Origin: DATBFG01 sp036558645
GTDB taxonomy: Bacteria; Acidobacteriota; Terriglobia; Terriglobales; Acidobacteriaceae
Length of the DNA stretch: 64,000 bases
Direction of reading: 5' to 3'
Assembly: GCA_036558645.1 (NCBI GenBank)
Contig: DATBFG010000069.1
Span: 5,365 to 69,364, forward strand
Part shown: one piece after another, positions 27,179 to 36,949 of the stretch
Position numbering within the stretch: position 1 is the first letter of the stretch
Layout of the letters: each line of letters opens with the position of its first letter
Made by a program: the position numbers and the translations under genes
The notes under the pieces: generated by a model
The model's input: only the letters and a program-made list of their open reading frames with translations
Databases searched by the model: none
What the model was told of the DNA's origin: nothing

Positions 27179-28324
27179 TCATCGCTCGCGCCCCAGCAGT
27201 CGTGTCACGTATCTTCGGATGTCAAGGCTAGGATCTTCCATCGGTGCATAGTACCCGAAGTGATGGACTTGTGACTTGACGCCTTGTTGCACACGTTTGC
27301 AGATTGCCCAATCCTGGCGATTAACCAGGTCCCAAAACTCGACGGCATCGGATGGGTCGAAATTCGCGCTCGCTATTTCTTTCGGATGGAAGAGGAAGTT
27401 GCACTCAACTCGCGTGCGGTCAGGAGCCAGAGGCCATAGCGTGAATGCTGCAACGTGATCGCAGGAGACACTAAGCAAACAGTTCGGATAGACTAGCTCT
27501 CCCTTATGCCGAATCTTTTCATCTTCACTTAATGCCGGAAACGGCTGCCGAATGGTAGTTCCAGATCGAGTAAAGGTGAAGGCCCCTTCGCGGTGCGGAA
27601 TGCCGTTGTCCCAGTCGAGATTGGCGCCGCCCGCCCGCTTGAAGTCCGGCACCAATTCGCAGAGTTCCGGATGTACTGGTCCACAGTGATAACACTCGTT
27701 GTAGTTCTCGGCGATGATCTTCCAGTTCGCCTCCACGTTGTAAGTCATCTGCTGGGCTGTTCTGAGCTCCGCCAACGGATAGTTTTTGAGGCGTTGCGGA
27801 ATCGGTCCCAGTTGAGACGCCAGATCACGCTTCTCCGCCGCCGCAATCTCAGGCGAGAGATTCAGAAAGAAAAATCCTCCCCATGTTTCCAGGCCTACCG
27901 GATAGAGTGAAAAATCCTCCTTGTGAAACTCTCCTTCCTCGCGAACAAAAGGAGCGCTCAGAAGTTTTCCTTCAAGGCTGTACGTCCATTGATGATAGGG
28001 ACAACGAATGCTAAGAGCCGGCATCACGCCGCCGCTGAGTTTTACGTTCCAGCGCTCATCTTGTGTCGAACAAAGGCGTGCGCCACGGTGGCGACAGACG
28101 TTGTAATGAGCTTTCAGTTCGTTGGCTTTGGTGCAGACAACCAGGACGCTCTCCCCCAAGATGTCAAGAACAAGGTGGTCGCCCGGTGCCGGGAGTTGTT
28201 CCTCTCGCCCGCCGCAAAACCATTCCCGGTTGAAGATGAGGTTCTTTTCTCGTTCAAAGATCTCGGCGGAGACATAGTAGGAACTTGGGAGCGATCGCTC
28301 CAGCCGTTGTTGAGGTTCAGTCAT
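27179..28324 (-). CDS. gbcA: Rieske oxygenase alpha subunit, glycine-betaine monooxygenase type
   Basis: 381 aa. The Rieske cluster ligands are C77-x-H79 and C108-x2-H111 (CPYHQWTY); the stretch between the pairs is 28 residues, longer than the usual 15-17. The mononuclear iron site is N-Y-N-E-C-Y-H-C-G-P-V-H (H213, H218). This matches GbcA, which removes one methyl of glycine betaine as formaldehyde and gives dimethylglycine. The partner flavin/ferredoxin reductase GbcB is not encoded in the window, so electrons must come from elsewhere. Choline monooxygenase is the closest alternative. Confidence 0.85.
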   Translation of the reverse strand: MTEPQQRLERSLPSSYYVSAEIFEREKNLIFNREWFCGGREEQLPAPGDHLVLDILGESVLVVCTKANELKAHYNVCRHRGARLCSTQDERWNVKLSGGVMPALSIRCPYHQWTYSLEGKLLSAPFVREEGEFHKEDFSLYPVGLETWGGFFFLNLSPEIAAAEKRDLASQLGPIPQRLKNYPLAELRTAQQMTYNVEANWKIIAENYNECYHCGPVHPELCELVPDFKRAGGANLDWDNGIPHREGAFTFTRSGTTIRQPFPALSEDEKIRHKGELVYPNCLLSVSCDHVAAFTLWPLAPDRTRVECNFLFHPKEIASANFDPSDAVEFWDLVNRQDWAICKRVQQGVKSQVHHFGYYAPMEDPSLDIRRYVTRLLGRER

Positions 28325-28533
28325 TGCTTTTCCTGAGCGGACACTGCGGGCGACGCGACCCGAGCCAATGTCTCGTCAAGCATTATGACTGGAAAACGTA
28401 CTCAAGACAGCAGAAGAAGGATACGAAACGGCTGACTGCAAGTCACAGCCCAGCGATACTGATCCAGCCTGTCATTTGCCATTGAAGCTGTAGGTAAAGC
28501 GGGATATGCTGCGGAAAACTACAACTAGACTCT

Positions 28534-29892
28534 ATGACGAATCTCGTCCGCACTCTCAGCTTTCGTGACATGGTCCTCTTGATCGTGGGCTCCGTCATCG
28601 GTTCCGGAATCTTTCTGGTCCCAGGCGTGGTCCTGCGCCAAGTGGATGGCTCAGTGGGTGTGGCAATTCTCGTCTGGGTTGGCGGTGGGGTTCTGTCACT
28701 GCTGGGAGCGCTGACCTATGGAGAGATGGCGGCAATGAAACCAGAAGCCGGCGGATTGTACGTATATATCCGCGATGCCTTCGGTCCGATGCCGGCTTTT
28801 TTATATGGGTGGGCAATGTTCCTGGCGATCTCAAGTGGCACAATTGCCTCGCTGGCTGTCGCTTTCAGCACGTACTTGAATGCGGTCTTGCCGTTGGGAC
28901 CGGTTACGTCGAAGTTGATCTCGGTTCTAACAATTGTCCTGGTGACGGCGGTAAATGTTTGGGGTACGCGAAAAAGTTCCGATTTTCAGAACTGGACGAC
29001 GCTGATCAAGGTACTCATGATCCTGAGCATGTGCGCTGTTCTGCTGTTCTTAGGGCGAGGCTATTCGGCTACCGCTTCTGCCATCCCGGCCGGAACTGTC
29101 AATGTTGCGTTATTGTCAAAATTTGGCCTGGGAATGATCGGCGTCTTGTGGGCTTATGAGGGATGGCAATTTATTACCTATAGTGCAGGAGAGGTCAAGA
29201 ACCCACAGAAGGATTTTCCCCGCTCATTATTGTGGAGCGTACTGGCATTGGCGGCGGTCTATTTGATCGCGAATGCAGGCTACCTTGTTGCTTTGGGGCC
29301 AGCTCATGCCGCCGCATCCGATACGATTGCTGCGACAGCCTTTACAGCCGTGCTTGGCCCCTCGGCAGGAAAGTTGATTGCGCTCACGATTCTGATCTCA
29401 GTGTTTAGCGCAGTGAATACGGTTCCGCTTACTGCTCCGCGAGTTTTCTATGCCATGGCAAGCGATGGACTTTTCTTCCGCAAATTAGCCGACGTCCACC
29501 CAGGCTTTCACACGCCCGCCACAGCAATCATCGCGTTGGGAATCTGGTCGGCAGTTCTTTCGTGTTTTGGTCAATTTCAGCAATTGATCAGCTACACCAT
29601 CTTTGTTGCGTGGATTTTCTACGGCCTCGGAGCAGCCAGCATCTTCGTCTATCGCACAAAGTACGCTGATTTGCCACGTCCTTACAGGGTGCCAGGTTAT
29701 CCCTGGACGCCATTGATTTTTACGTTGGCTGCAGCGGCCCTCGTGGTCAACGTCGTTGTATCTACGCCGGTTAACGGCATGGCAGGACTTGGCATTGTCG
29801 CGATAGGTGTGCCGGTGTACTTCTTGTGGAGGAATCGAAGCGGCGGGACCCTGGCTCAAAGGGTGGACGTTCGGAGCATTTCACCAGAGTGA
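28534..29892 (+). CDS. APC-superfamily amino acid permease
   Basis: 452 aa with about 12 hydrophobic segments. The N-terminal SFRDMVLLIVGSVIGSGIFLVPG and the later GFHTPATAIIAL are typical of the LAT/APC family of amino acid transporters in the inner membrane. Divergent from the Rieske gene across 209 nt, so it could supply a substrate for the demethylation island. The substrate cannot be assigned. Confidence 0.9.
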   Translation: MTNLVRTLSFRDMVLLIVGSVIGSGIFLVPGVVLRQVDGSVGVAILVWVGGGVLSLLGALTYGEMAAMKPEAGGLYVYIRDAFGPMPAFLYGWAMFLAISSGTIASLAVAFSTYLNAVLPLGPVTSKLISVLTIVLVTAVNVWGTRKSSDFQNWTTLIKVLMILSMCAVLLFLGRGYSATASAIPAGTVNVALLSKFGLGMIGVLWAYEGWQFITYSAGEVKNPQKDFPRSLLWSVLALAAVYLIANAGYLVALGPAHAAASDTIAATAFTAVLGPSAGKLIALTILISVFSAVNTVPLTAPRVFYAMASDGLFFRKLADVHPGFHTPATAIIALGIWSAVLSCFGQFQQLISYTIFVAWIFYGLGAASIFVYRTKYADLPRPYRVPGYPWTPLIFTLAAAALVVNVVVSTPVNGMAGLGIVAIGVPVYFLWRNRSGGTLAQRVDVRSISPE

Positions 29893-29947
29893 TTGCGTGG
29901 AAAGAAACTAAGTGGGAAGAAGAGGATTGGCCTTTAAGCGGAGCCGA

Positions 29948-32407
29948 TCAGTTGTGACTGGAAGTGTTCTGTGCGGCCGGAGCAAGCGAGATGAGTTGAA
30001 CTGAATCGTGGTGCGGTTTCGTTTTGCCTAGCAACAAGCGAAATACCAGAGCGGCCGCCAACGCGAACGCCGCGACTGCCTTCAATACTACGGGATAACC
30101 AAAGCGCGCGATTGCCACGCCCGCCACAGCAGCAGCAATGGCCTGGCCGGCAGAGATAACGAAAGCGTTCATCGCCGACGCCCCGGTTCGCTCGGCCATA
30201 CTGACCTTATTCATTAGCAGACTGTACACTCCGGGTTCGCTCATCCATTGGAACGCCGTATAGCTGGCATAGACCAGAGCCGCAGCCCAAGCCACTTTGG
30301 TCGTGGCTAGGCCTCCCAATGCGAGTGCAGTTGCGATCTGCATGCATACAATGCCCGAAATCATCCCCAACTTCTTAAAGATCAACGGCGCCACGAGGAT
30401 CGCAACTACCTGTAGGAACTGCGAGCCCGAGAAGTAGACTCCGATCTTTTCCACTGGAGCGTGCAGGTGTTGCGAAAAATATGCATTGGCAAATGGAGCA
30501 AATGAACCGGTAACCAGGCTCCACATTGCTACTGCGGGAAGAAATCTTGCCAGGAACGGACTGCGAGGATAAACCTTTTTCTCAGGGGTGGATTCTAGTG
30601 CAAAACGCAAGCGCGATGCTGGCCATAACGCCACGATCATGATTCCGCATGTCGCCAGCAAGGCAGCCCGCTTGAGTTGCGCTGCGTCGCTCAACACTAT
30701 CGTGCGTGACATGAAAGCTGGCAGGTGGCCACCAAACAGTCCACCTAGGACTCCGACTCCAATTCCGCTGGCGAATACGACGCTGAAACCAAACGCACGG
30801 TTCTTCTCATTGGTGAGTTGGGCCAGCGCGGGAGAAATGGCAACAGCCCAAATCGAGGCGAATGCTCCCGTCAGAAAAGCGAGAATCACTTGCAGTGACT
30901 CGGACACAACAACCGCTCGCAGGACAGAGATGAGCGGGACCACGGCAAAGCACGTAAGAATAGCACTTCGCAGACCCGAACGATGAATGAAGAAACCGAC
31001 TGGAAGAACGGCAGCGATTCCTCCGACCGATAAAGCCCCAGTCAGGATTCCAAGAAAATCCTCCTTGTAACCCATGTCGATCAAATACAGATTGAACAGC
31101 AGGAAATAGGTAAACATCCCTAGCGTGTAAAAGAAGGACGCTCCTAGAAAAACAAGGAACTCATCCCCTAAGTCTTTGGATGACCACCACCACTTAACGG
31201 CATGCCACAGAGTTTGTGGAAGAATGCGCGCGTGATGAGATGCCCTTCTGGCAACGTGAGAGAGGTAGGTGACCGGCGCTGATTTGTTTTGCTTTTCGCG
31301 AGCCTCAGATGTGCTCTGAGTCTGAACCGCCGCCAGCGTGGGAAGCCGCGTTGGAAAGAGTGCCCTGAAGAACACAGCGGTCCGCGCTGGCGAGTCCGTC
31401 AAGCTCAGCTGCAACCAGAGCGCATCCTTGTTCGGCACGTATGGAATTGTTAGAGGGCTAGTGCCATACTGCGTCATCCAACGTTCGATTGATTGAGGCA
31501 GTTGGGCGAGTTCCTCTTCAACGGCATCCGGAACTCGACAATGGAACCAGAGTGTGGCGAGCCGAAATGCAACCGCGGTCGCACGGCGTAAGGAGGTGTC
31601 GTGTGACTCATGCCAGCCGGTCCAGAAATGCGAATCCTGGGCACGTGTCTGCAGAAACCATGCGATCTCATAGATGTTATTGATCGACATAGTTCCATGA
31701 AAAAGATGACGCAGAGCATGCAAGGCGCCGTAGGCCAGATTGTCTGCCAACTCGAGCGCCGGGACTTCAAAGTTGTCGCACTGGATCCGCACACGCCTAG
31801 GCCAAAATTCTTCGAGCCCATTGATTCCCAACCCGGTGTTTCTTTTGTCCCAAAAACGAAAATGAAGATCGACGGTTATAGGTATCTCTGGATCGAAGTA
31901 ATTGCCACGCCACTGCCAAGCACTGGGGCGTCGCATTGCGGGGAGGTGATCGCTTGGAGAGTGATCGAAGCCGCTCAAGGGCTTGTACCCCATGCGCAGT
32001 AGCTGATCTTTCGCGAACTGGATTGTGTCGGGCAAACAAAAAAGATCGATATCTCCCACCATGCGATCGCGCGGGTTGATCGTCCCCGGCAAGTGCGCGA
32101 AACCCTTCAGAACCAGATGTTCGATGCCTTCTTGAGAGAAGCGGTCTGCGATCTCGAGGTAAGCCTCCCTAATGTGTTCGAATCGCTCATTGTTTTCGAC
32201 ACGATTTTGGTCCAGTCGTGCGTATACCCAATCCGGCAGGACATCGCGGGCGACTCGTCCCAGAGCAAAGGTTAATCGCATCAGGTCACAGTAGGAGAGG
32301 ACGTCACTCCACTGTTCCTTGCTGAAGGACTGAAGCGCGCGGGGTTGCGGTTCGCTGAAGCGAAGCGCCTCAAGGAGGGCTGATAAGTGGTCGAAAACAG
32401 TCAGCAT
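29948..32407 (-). CDS. nucleotidyltransferase (NTP_transf_5)-MFS transporter fusion
   Basis: 819 aa. Residues 1 to about 370 are a nucleotidyltransferase of the PF14907 type: LVLKGFAHLPGT (K101), the acidic pair VGDIDLFC (D119, D121) and TVDLHFRFW (D180, H182). After a linker rich in Ser and charged residues (about 370-415), residues about 417-805 are a 12-helix MFS-like transporter (FFYTLGMFTYFLLFNLYLIDMGY). The two parts share one continuous frame with no stop or shift. The start lies 4 nt after the HprK-like stop, with AAGG before it, so the two are translationally coupled. PF14907 proteins accompany HprK-like kinases in lasso-peptide and HPr-rel-A type loci, but no fusion to a transporter is known to me. 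Confidence 0.82.
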   Translation of the reverse strand: MLTVFDHLSALLEALRFSEPQPRALQSFSKEQWSDVLSYCDLMRLTFALGRVARDVLPDWVYARLDQNRVENNERFEHIREAYLEIADRFSQEGIEHLVLKGFAHLPGTINPRDRMVGDIDLFCLPDTIQFAKDQLLRMGYKPLSGFDHSPSDHLPAMRRPSAWQWRGNYFDPEIPITVDLHFRFWDKRNTGLGINGLEEFWPRRVRIQCDNFEVPALELADNLAYGALHALRHLFHGTMSINNIYEIAWFLQTRAQDSHFWTGWHESHDTSLRRATAVAFRLATLWFHCRVPDAVEEELAQLPQSIERWMTQYGTSPLTIPYVPNKDALWLQLSLTDSPARTAVFFRALFPTRLPTLAAVQTQSTSEAREKQNKSAPVTYLSHVARRASHHARILPQTLWHAVKWWWSSKDLGDEFLVFLGASFFYTLGMFTYFLLFNLYLIDMGYKEDFLGILTGALSVGGIAAVLPVGFFIHRSGLRSAILTCFAVVPLISVLRAVVVSESLQVILAFLTGAFASIWAVAISPALAQLTNEKNRAFGFSVVFASGIGVGVLGGLFGGHLPAFMSRTIVLSDAAQLKRAALLATCGIMIVALWPASRLRFALESTPEKKVYPRSPFLARFLPAVAMWSLVTGSFAPFANAYFSQHLHAPVEKIGVYFSGSQFLQVVAILVAPLIFKKLGMISGIVCMQIATALALGGLATTKVAWAAALVYASYTAFQWMSEPGVYSLLMNKVSMAERTGASAMNAFVISAGQAIAAAVAGVAIARFGYPVVLKAVAAFALAAALVFRLLLGKTKPHHDSVQLISLAPAAQNTSSHN

Positions 32408-32411
32408 TACC

Positions 32412-33392
32412 TTAGAGGTTGTCAGTCACCAGGGATTCAAGACTGGAAACGGCAGTATCGAGGTCACTGTAGGTCAATTCCACAATATTCGCTGTCAATA
32501 GATTTCCCAAAGACACTCGCTGCGAATTGCGCGTCTCCTGTTCTCCATAGCAGATCACCTTTTCAAACCATGGCTGGACGGCATCGACCGACAATTGCTG
32601 CAAGTTCGTGGCAGCGTCATCCCTGCGATCCAGGAAGACGATGTGTTCCACCGAGGCCTGGTCTGCAGTCTTTATGTGTGCCAACTTTGAAGTCGACAAT
32701 TCGATTGCGAGCTCGCCGTTAATACGCCGCGTCAATCGTTCGTACCGCAGTTCCGGGAACAGATCGACTGCGGATTCACGAAAGCGGATCTGTTGTGGTT
32801 CGCCAACTACGATTCGCTCGCTGCGATTGCGGACTAGTGAGCTGGCGTCATCCGTAGTGTAAGTCCATCCCCTACGGGCGCACGCAAAGGCGAGCGATGA
32901 CTTGCCAGCTCCTGAATCTCCGCAGAGTAGAACACCTTGACCGTTGAGAGAGACGCATGCCGCGTGCACCGGAGTCATATAACGTGACATCAGGGTGACC
33001 AAAGCAAGGCTTTCCAGATAGTGGTACCGAAACCCCGCCCGGTTATTTACTGTTGTTTTCGTAACCCACGCTAATGCTGACCCTGATCTCAGATCGACGG
33101 AGTAGAAGTTCTGTGAGTCGCCGACTTGGGTGACGAGGTTTTCGCGGGATCGACAGACAGGCTGTAAAAGTGTGCCGTCAGGTCCATCTTCGGAGACGCA
33201 GATGGCAGCGCGGACCGGTTTTTCAATGAATAGGCGGCGGCGAGTTCCCCAACTTTCATCAGCCGCTAACAAGACCTCTTGGGAGTTGGTGTGGATTTCA
33301 ACGGAGAAACCCCGAGGATGATACGTACCCTGCAAAGGCAGTTGGAAATTGCACAACAGTGGATCGTGGGGGATCGCCGTATTTTCTTTCAT
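32412..33392 (-). CDS. HPr kinase-like (HprK-related) serine kinase
   Basis: 326 aa from ATG 33392; TTG at 33428 or 33401 is also possible, the last having GGAGAG at good spacing. The Walker A motif is GDSGAGKS (148-155) in LNGQGVLLCGDSGAGKSSLAF, with the adjacent D171-D172 in YTTDDAS and a later EPQQIRFRESAVDLFPEL block, as in HprK-type kinases. About the first 130 residues are an unrelated N-terminal domain. Homologues in lasso-peptide clusters phosphorylate a serine of the precursor peptide. No precursor, macrocyclase, protease or PqqD-like gene is seen beside it, so its substrate is unknown. Confidence 0.82.
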   Translation of the reverse strand: MKENTAIPHDPLLCNFQLPLQGTYHPRGFSVEIHTNSQEVLLAADESWGTRRRLFIEKPVRAAICVSEDGPDGTLLQPVCRSRENLVTQVGDSQNFYSVDLRSGSALAWVTKTTVNNRAGFRYHYLESLALVTLMSRYMTPVHAACVSLNGQGVLLCGDSGAGKSSLAFACARRGWTYTTDDASSLVRNRSERIVVGEPQQIRFRESAVDLFPELRYERLTRRINGELAIELSTSKLAHIKTADQASVEHIVFLDRRDDAATNLQQLSVDAVQPWFEKVICYGEQETRNSQRVSLGNLLTANIVELTYSDLDTAVSSLESLVTDNL

Positions 33393-33448
33393 TACAAGCA
33401 ACGTGGTTCTCTCCGATGTCGGTGACAAGTGTTGAATCTCTCGACGGG

Positions 33449-36400
33449 TTAAAAAGTGAACTTCAAAGCAAACTGGATAATGCGTGGGTTCGAAACTGTT
33501 GAGGTGATTTGTCCAAAAGCGGAGTTGGTGCCTCCAGCGAAATCATTGCTCGGTTGACCAAACTTCGGAGTGTTCGTCAGGTTAAAGAATTCAGCACGAA
33601 ACTCAAATGCTTTGCGTTCGCTCACGAAGAAACTGCGATGAACTCCAAGGTCCAGATTGCGCTGACCGGGCCCGCGCAAGATACCAACGCCGCAGTTTCC
33701 GAATCCGGTTCCAATCCCATCATCACCAATGATCGGAGGAGGAGCGAATGCTGCGGGATTCAGGTAACCATGGTTGAGCCGATCAAACAACGATCCGGAT
33801 GTCGCGGGATCAAGCCCAGTGCACTCAGCCCGGTTGAATCCTGAAAGGTTTCCATAGACCAGCCCGGCGCTGCTGTCCATCGCCGTGATTGGCAATCCTG
33901 ACTGCACAACCGCTTCGCCGGAAACCTGCCACATGGATAGCGCATATTGCAGGAATGATGGCCCGCTTTGAAGCTTTGGCAAATCGTAGACGAAGCTGAG
34001 AACGAAGCGATGCGTGCGATCAAAATCGCTCAAGCCACGAGATTCGTTTGGCTTGGTCTGGTCATTTCCCAGGAAACTCAGATCGAAGTTCGAAGCCGCG
34101 CCCGTTCCGCTGGTGAAGTCGAGGCTCTTTGACCATGTGTAGCTTGCCTGAAAATTCAAACCATGGCTCAGTCGCTTTGTCAGTCCAGTTTGCAAAGAGT
34201 TGTAACTTGAGCTGAAGGCGGTATCGCAAACGTAAGAGCGTCCAGCAGCCAAGCCAGTGAAGGGGAGCCGCTGGGACAGGTTGTCGAGTGTGGTCGTAGT
34301 TTCGCCGTTCACCGGACTTTGCGGCGTGGCAATTGCTGCCTGGTTGAATTGCACGCAGCCAGTGAGATGCCTGCTGGTCGAACCGACGTAGCCGATCTGC
34401 CACACCATGTCGCGCGACAATTCATATTGCAGATTCAGGTTGTATTGCTGTGTATATGGGCTCACGAGAGCGGTTCCTACTGCTCCTACGGTTAAAGCGC
34501 TATCGGGAGTCCGTGGGATAAAGATCGGGAAGCTTGCTGTCGGTGGCAGCGGCGGATTGTAGGGCTCTTGAAGAGTAGCGGCCGCGTTTTGGCCACCCTG
34601 TAGAGTCTGCGTAATCGAGAACGGCGGCGCTCCTACGACTTGCTGTGCGAGTTGACCCGACAGCCGCTGGTAATAGATGCCGTATCCCCCGCGCAACACC
34701 AACGCTGGAGTATCGTGCAAGCGCAACGCGAATCCAAGCCGGGGCGCGAAGTCTGAGTAGTCAGAACTCCACATTCCTGCGTGGTCCGTTTTCACGTATC
34801 CACTGGGCACTTGTCCGGGATAATTTGCCGGCAGTTGGAATCCGCTGAAGCTGCCGTCGGGAGTCACCGTATGGTCCGCGGTTGTCGGATCGAAGTTCGG
34901 GAACCTGCCATCGGTTTCGTTAGGTGGCCCGAAATATTCATAACGCAAGCCGGCATTCAGCGTAAGCCTGGAGTTCACCTTGAAGTCATCTTGAATGAAG
35001 CCTGCGAAGTCGGTATAGCGTTCGTCTTTGCGAAAGATGCCTGCCGCACCGGTGCTCGAGAATATGTTGCTGACCGAACTGCCATTTTGCGCCGCGCTCT
35101 GTCCGAGAAGAAAATCGGGAAACCCAAAGAAGAAAAGAAAACCATCGGATACGAATGGAGAGTTCACGGAGAGCTGATGCCGCTTGGCCTCTCCGCCCAA
35201 TCTCAGATTGTGGCTTCCACGCACATACGAAACCGTATCCTGCCATACAAATGTATTTACGTTTTCGAAATAGAACGGACCTCCTGCCGGACCAATCGTG
35301 AACAGTCCTAATACGGAGATGCCAGGTATCTCGGGTAAGTCTGATGGCGTCGCCATGCCCACATCGGCTGCGGCAATAGGTTCGTCACCTCTTTGAATAC
35401 CGTTGAATCGCATGAAACCGAATCGCGCCACGTTGATCAATCCAGGGTTGAAAACGTGTGTGTCCGAGAGAACGAACATGTAGTTCTGCTCAGTTTGCTT
35501 TACGCCCCAGCCCGGAACGTTGGATCCGAAGGCTGCGAACGGTTGCGTGACTGGATTACGCGAGTAGAAGAACCGTCCACCCAGCTGATTCTTGGTCGAC
35601 AGGTAGTGATCGATATTTCCTGTGAATTGGTGCTCATGATACTTGGATGGAATCGAGTAAGAAGATTGCCCGATCTGCAATCCGGTTGCGGGATCCGTTC
35701 GAATCGTCTGTGGGGTTGGAATTGCGTAAGTGCCGTCGGGAAATTTGAAGTTCAAGAGCGCCAGGGCAACCGGATTGATGTTCGATCCATCGGGTGCGAC
35801 GGCAGCCCCGCCCAAAAAGCCACTTTGTCCGCCGAACAATGTTCCCAAGGCCGCAGGGGAACGATCATCTGTTAAGGGAGGCAGTACAGGGTTTTGCAAT
35901 GAAACGCTGGAGACGCCATTCGTCTGAAATGTCCCCTGGTAGGCCGCAAAGAAGAAGGTCTTGTTCTCCCGAATGGGCCCACCAATCGCGCCACCAAATT
36001 GGTTCTGGCGAAGAACTGGCCTGGGCTGGCCGTTGCGCTTGAGAAAGAAATCGTTCGCGTTTAATGCATCATTGCGAAAAAACTCCCACAGGTCACCATG
36101 AAACTCGTTGCTTCCGGATTTCGACACGATGTCGACATTTGCGCCAGCTCCGCGTCCGTATCCGGCGTCGTACATTCCGGTCTGTACTTTAAATTCAGAT
36201 AGCGTATCCGGAGCGGGGATTGCTATTCCGACTTCTGGATCAAATCCGGTCGCGGAATTCTCTGCGATGTTGTTTGCATCGATTCCGTTGAATTGAAAAT
36301 TATTGGAGGTAGTCTTTGCCCCATTGGCAAAGACGTTTTGATTCGCCTTCCCCAGTTCACCGGCATTGGGGACGCCGACCAGCACTCCGGGTGAATTGGC

Positions 36401-36877
36401 CAGGATCTGCGAGAAATTTCGGTTGGCAAGCGGCAAGCCTACGATATCTCTCTCTCCAGTTGGGCGGCCGAGCGCGGAGGTCTGTGTCTGCACAAACTCC
36501 GGCTCTCCGCTAACCTCGATCGCTATGTTCGTCGAGCCGACCTGCAGAGTGACGTTAAGCACTGTTGTCTCGCTGACAGCTACGTGAACTGAGCTCAGCT
36601 TGACTGGCTTAAAACCCGCCTCCTCGATCTGGAGCGAGTAGTCCCCTGGAGGCAATAGTGGAGCACGAAATAATCCGTCCGGGGAACTCATTACGGTGCG
36701 GGCAAGGCTGGTTTCATCGCCCGTGATCACCACCCGTGCGTTCGGTATGACTGCCCCTGAATTGTCGGACAATCGGCCGGTGATTGCACCTGTCCCCGGC
36801 GTTTGGGCAAGTGCAGGGGTGAACAGCAGAGCTATGGCTGCGCAGAGAACAGTTATGCGAGCGCGAAGGTCGTTCAT
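33449..36877 (-). CDS. Oar-like TonB-dependent outer-membrane receptor
   Basis: 1142 aa. A signal peptide (LLFTPALAQ) is followed by a carboxypeptidase-regulatory-like domain (GAITGRLSDNSGAVIPNARVVITG, about 30-115), then a plug domain (LPLANRNFSQILANSPGV and GIDANNIAENS) and a long beta-barrel ending in a terminal aromatic residue (ALKFTF). This Oar architecture is greatly expanded in Acidobacteriota and is thought to import or process peptides or carbohydrates at the surface. No TonB box was firmly identified. Ribosome site AAAGGAA upstream of ATG 36877. It lies 20 nt upstream of the HprK-like gene (from its first possible start) and may belong to the same transcript. Confidence 0.9.
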   Translation of the reverse strand: MNDLRARITVLCAAIALLFTPALAQTPGTGAITGRLSDNSGAVIPNARVVITGDETSLARTVMSSPDGLFRAPLLPPGDYSLQIEEAGFKPVKLSSVHVAVSETTVLNVTLQVGSTNIAIEVSGEPEFVQTQTSALGRPTGERDIVGLPLANRNFSQILANSPGVLVGVPNAGELGKANQNVFANGAKTTSNNFQFNGIDANNIAENSATGFDPEVGIAIPAPDTLSEFKVQTGMYDAGYGRGAGANVDIVSKSGSNEFHGDLWEFFRNDALNANDFFLKRNGQPRPVLRQNQFGGAIGGPIRENKTFFFAAYQGTFQTNGVSSVSLQNPVLPPLTDDRSPAALGTLFGGQSGFLGGAAVAPDGSNINPVALALLNFKFPDGTYAIPTPQTIRTDPATGLQIGQSSYSIPSKYHEHQFTGNIDHYLSTKNQLGGRFFYSRNPVTQPFAAFGSNVPGWGVKQTEQNYMFVLSDTHVFNPGLINVARFGFMRFNGIQRGDEPIAAADVGMATPSDLPEIPGISVLGLFTIGPAGGPFYFENVNTFVWQDTVSYVRGSHNLRLGGEAKRHQLSVNSPFVSDGFLFFFGFPDFLLGQSAAQNGSSVSNIFSSTGAAGIFRKDERYTDFAGFIQDDFKVNSRLTLNAGLRYEYFGPPNETDGRFPNFDPTTADHTVTPDGSFSGFQLPANYPGQVPSGYVKTDHAGMWSSDYSDFAPRLGFALRLHDTPALVLRGGYGIYYQRLSGQLAQQVVGAPPFSITQTLQGGQNAAATLQEPYNPPLPPTASFPIFIPRTPDSALTVGAVGTALVSPYTQQYNLNLQYELSRDMVWQIGYVGSTSRHLTGCVQFNQAAIATPQSPVNGETTTTLDNLSQRLPFTGLAAGRSYVCDTAFSSSYNSLQTGLTKRLSHGLNFQASYTWSKSLDFTSGTGAASNFDLSFLGNDQTKPNESRGLSDFDRTHRFVLSFVYDLPKLQSGPSFLQYALSMWQVSGEAVVQSGLPITAMDSSAGLVYGNLSGFNRAECTGLDPATSGSLFDRLNHGYLNPAAFAPPPIIGDDGIGTGFGNCGVGILRGPGQRNLDLGVHRSFFVSERKAFEFRAEFFNLTNTPKFGQPSNDFAGGTNSAFGQITSTVSNPRIIQFALKFTF

Positions 36878-36949
36878 TGCGTTGTTCCTTTAACGTGTTG
36901 ACTTGGGGCCGATGGGCTGAAGGCCAATAGCAAACTTCGGAAGGTTGTC

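Noticed and set aside
28834..28849. TGGCAC followed by TTGC in the permease gene
   Set aside because: The GG to GC spacing is wrong for sigma-54 and it is inside a coding region.
29948..33392. Lasso-peptide biosynthesis cluster
   Set aside because: The nucleotidyltransferase and HprK-like kinase recall such loci, but no precursor, macrocyclase, protease or PqqD-like gene is present.
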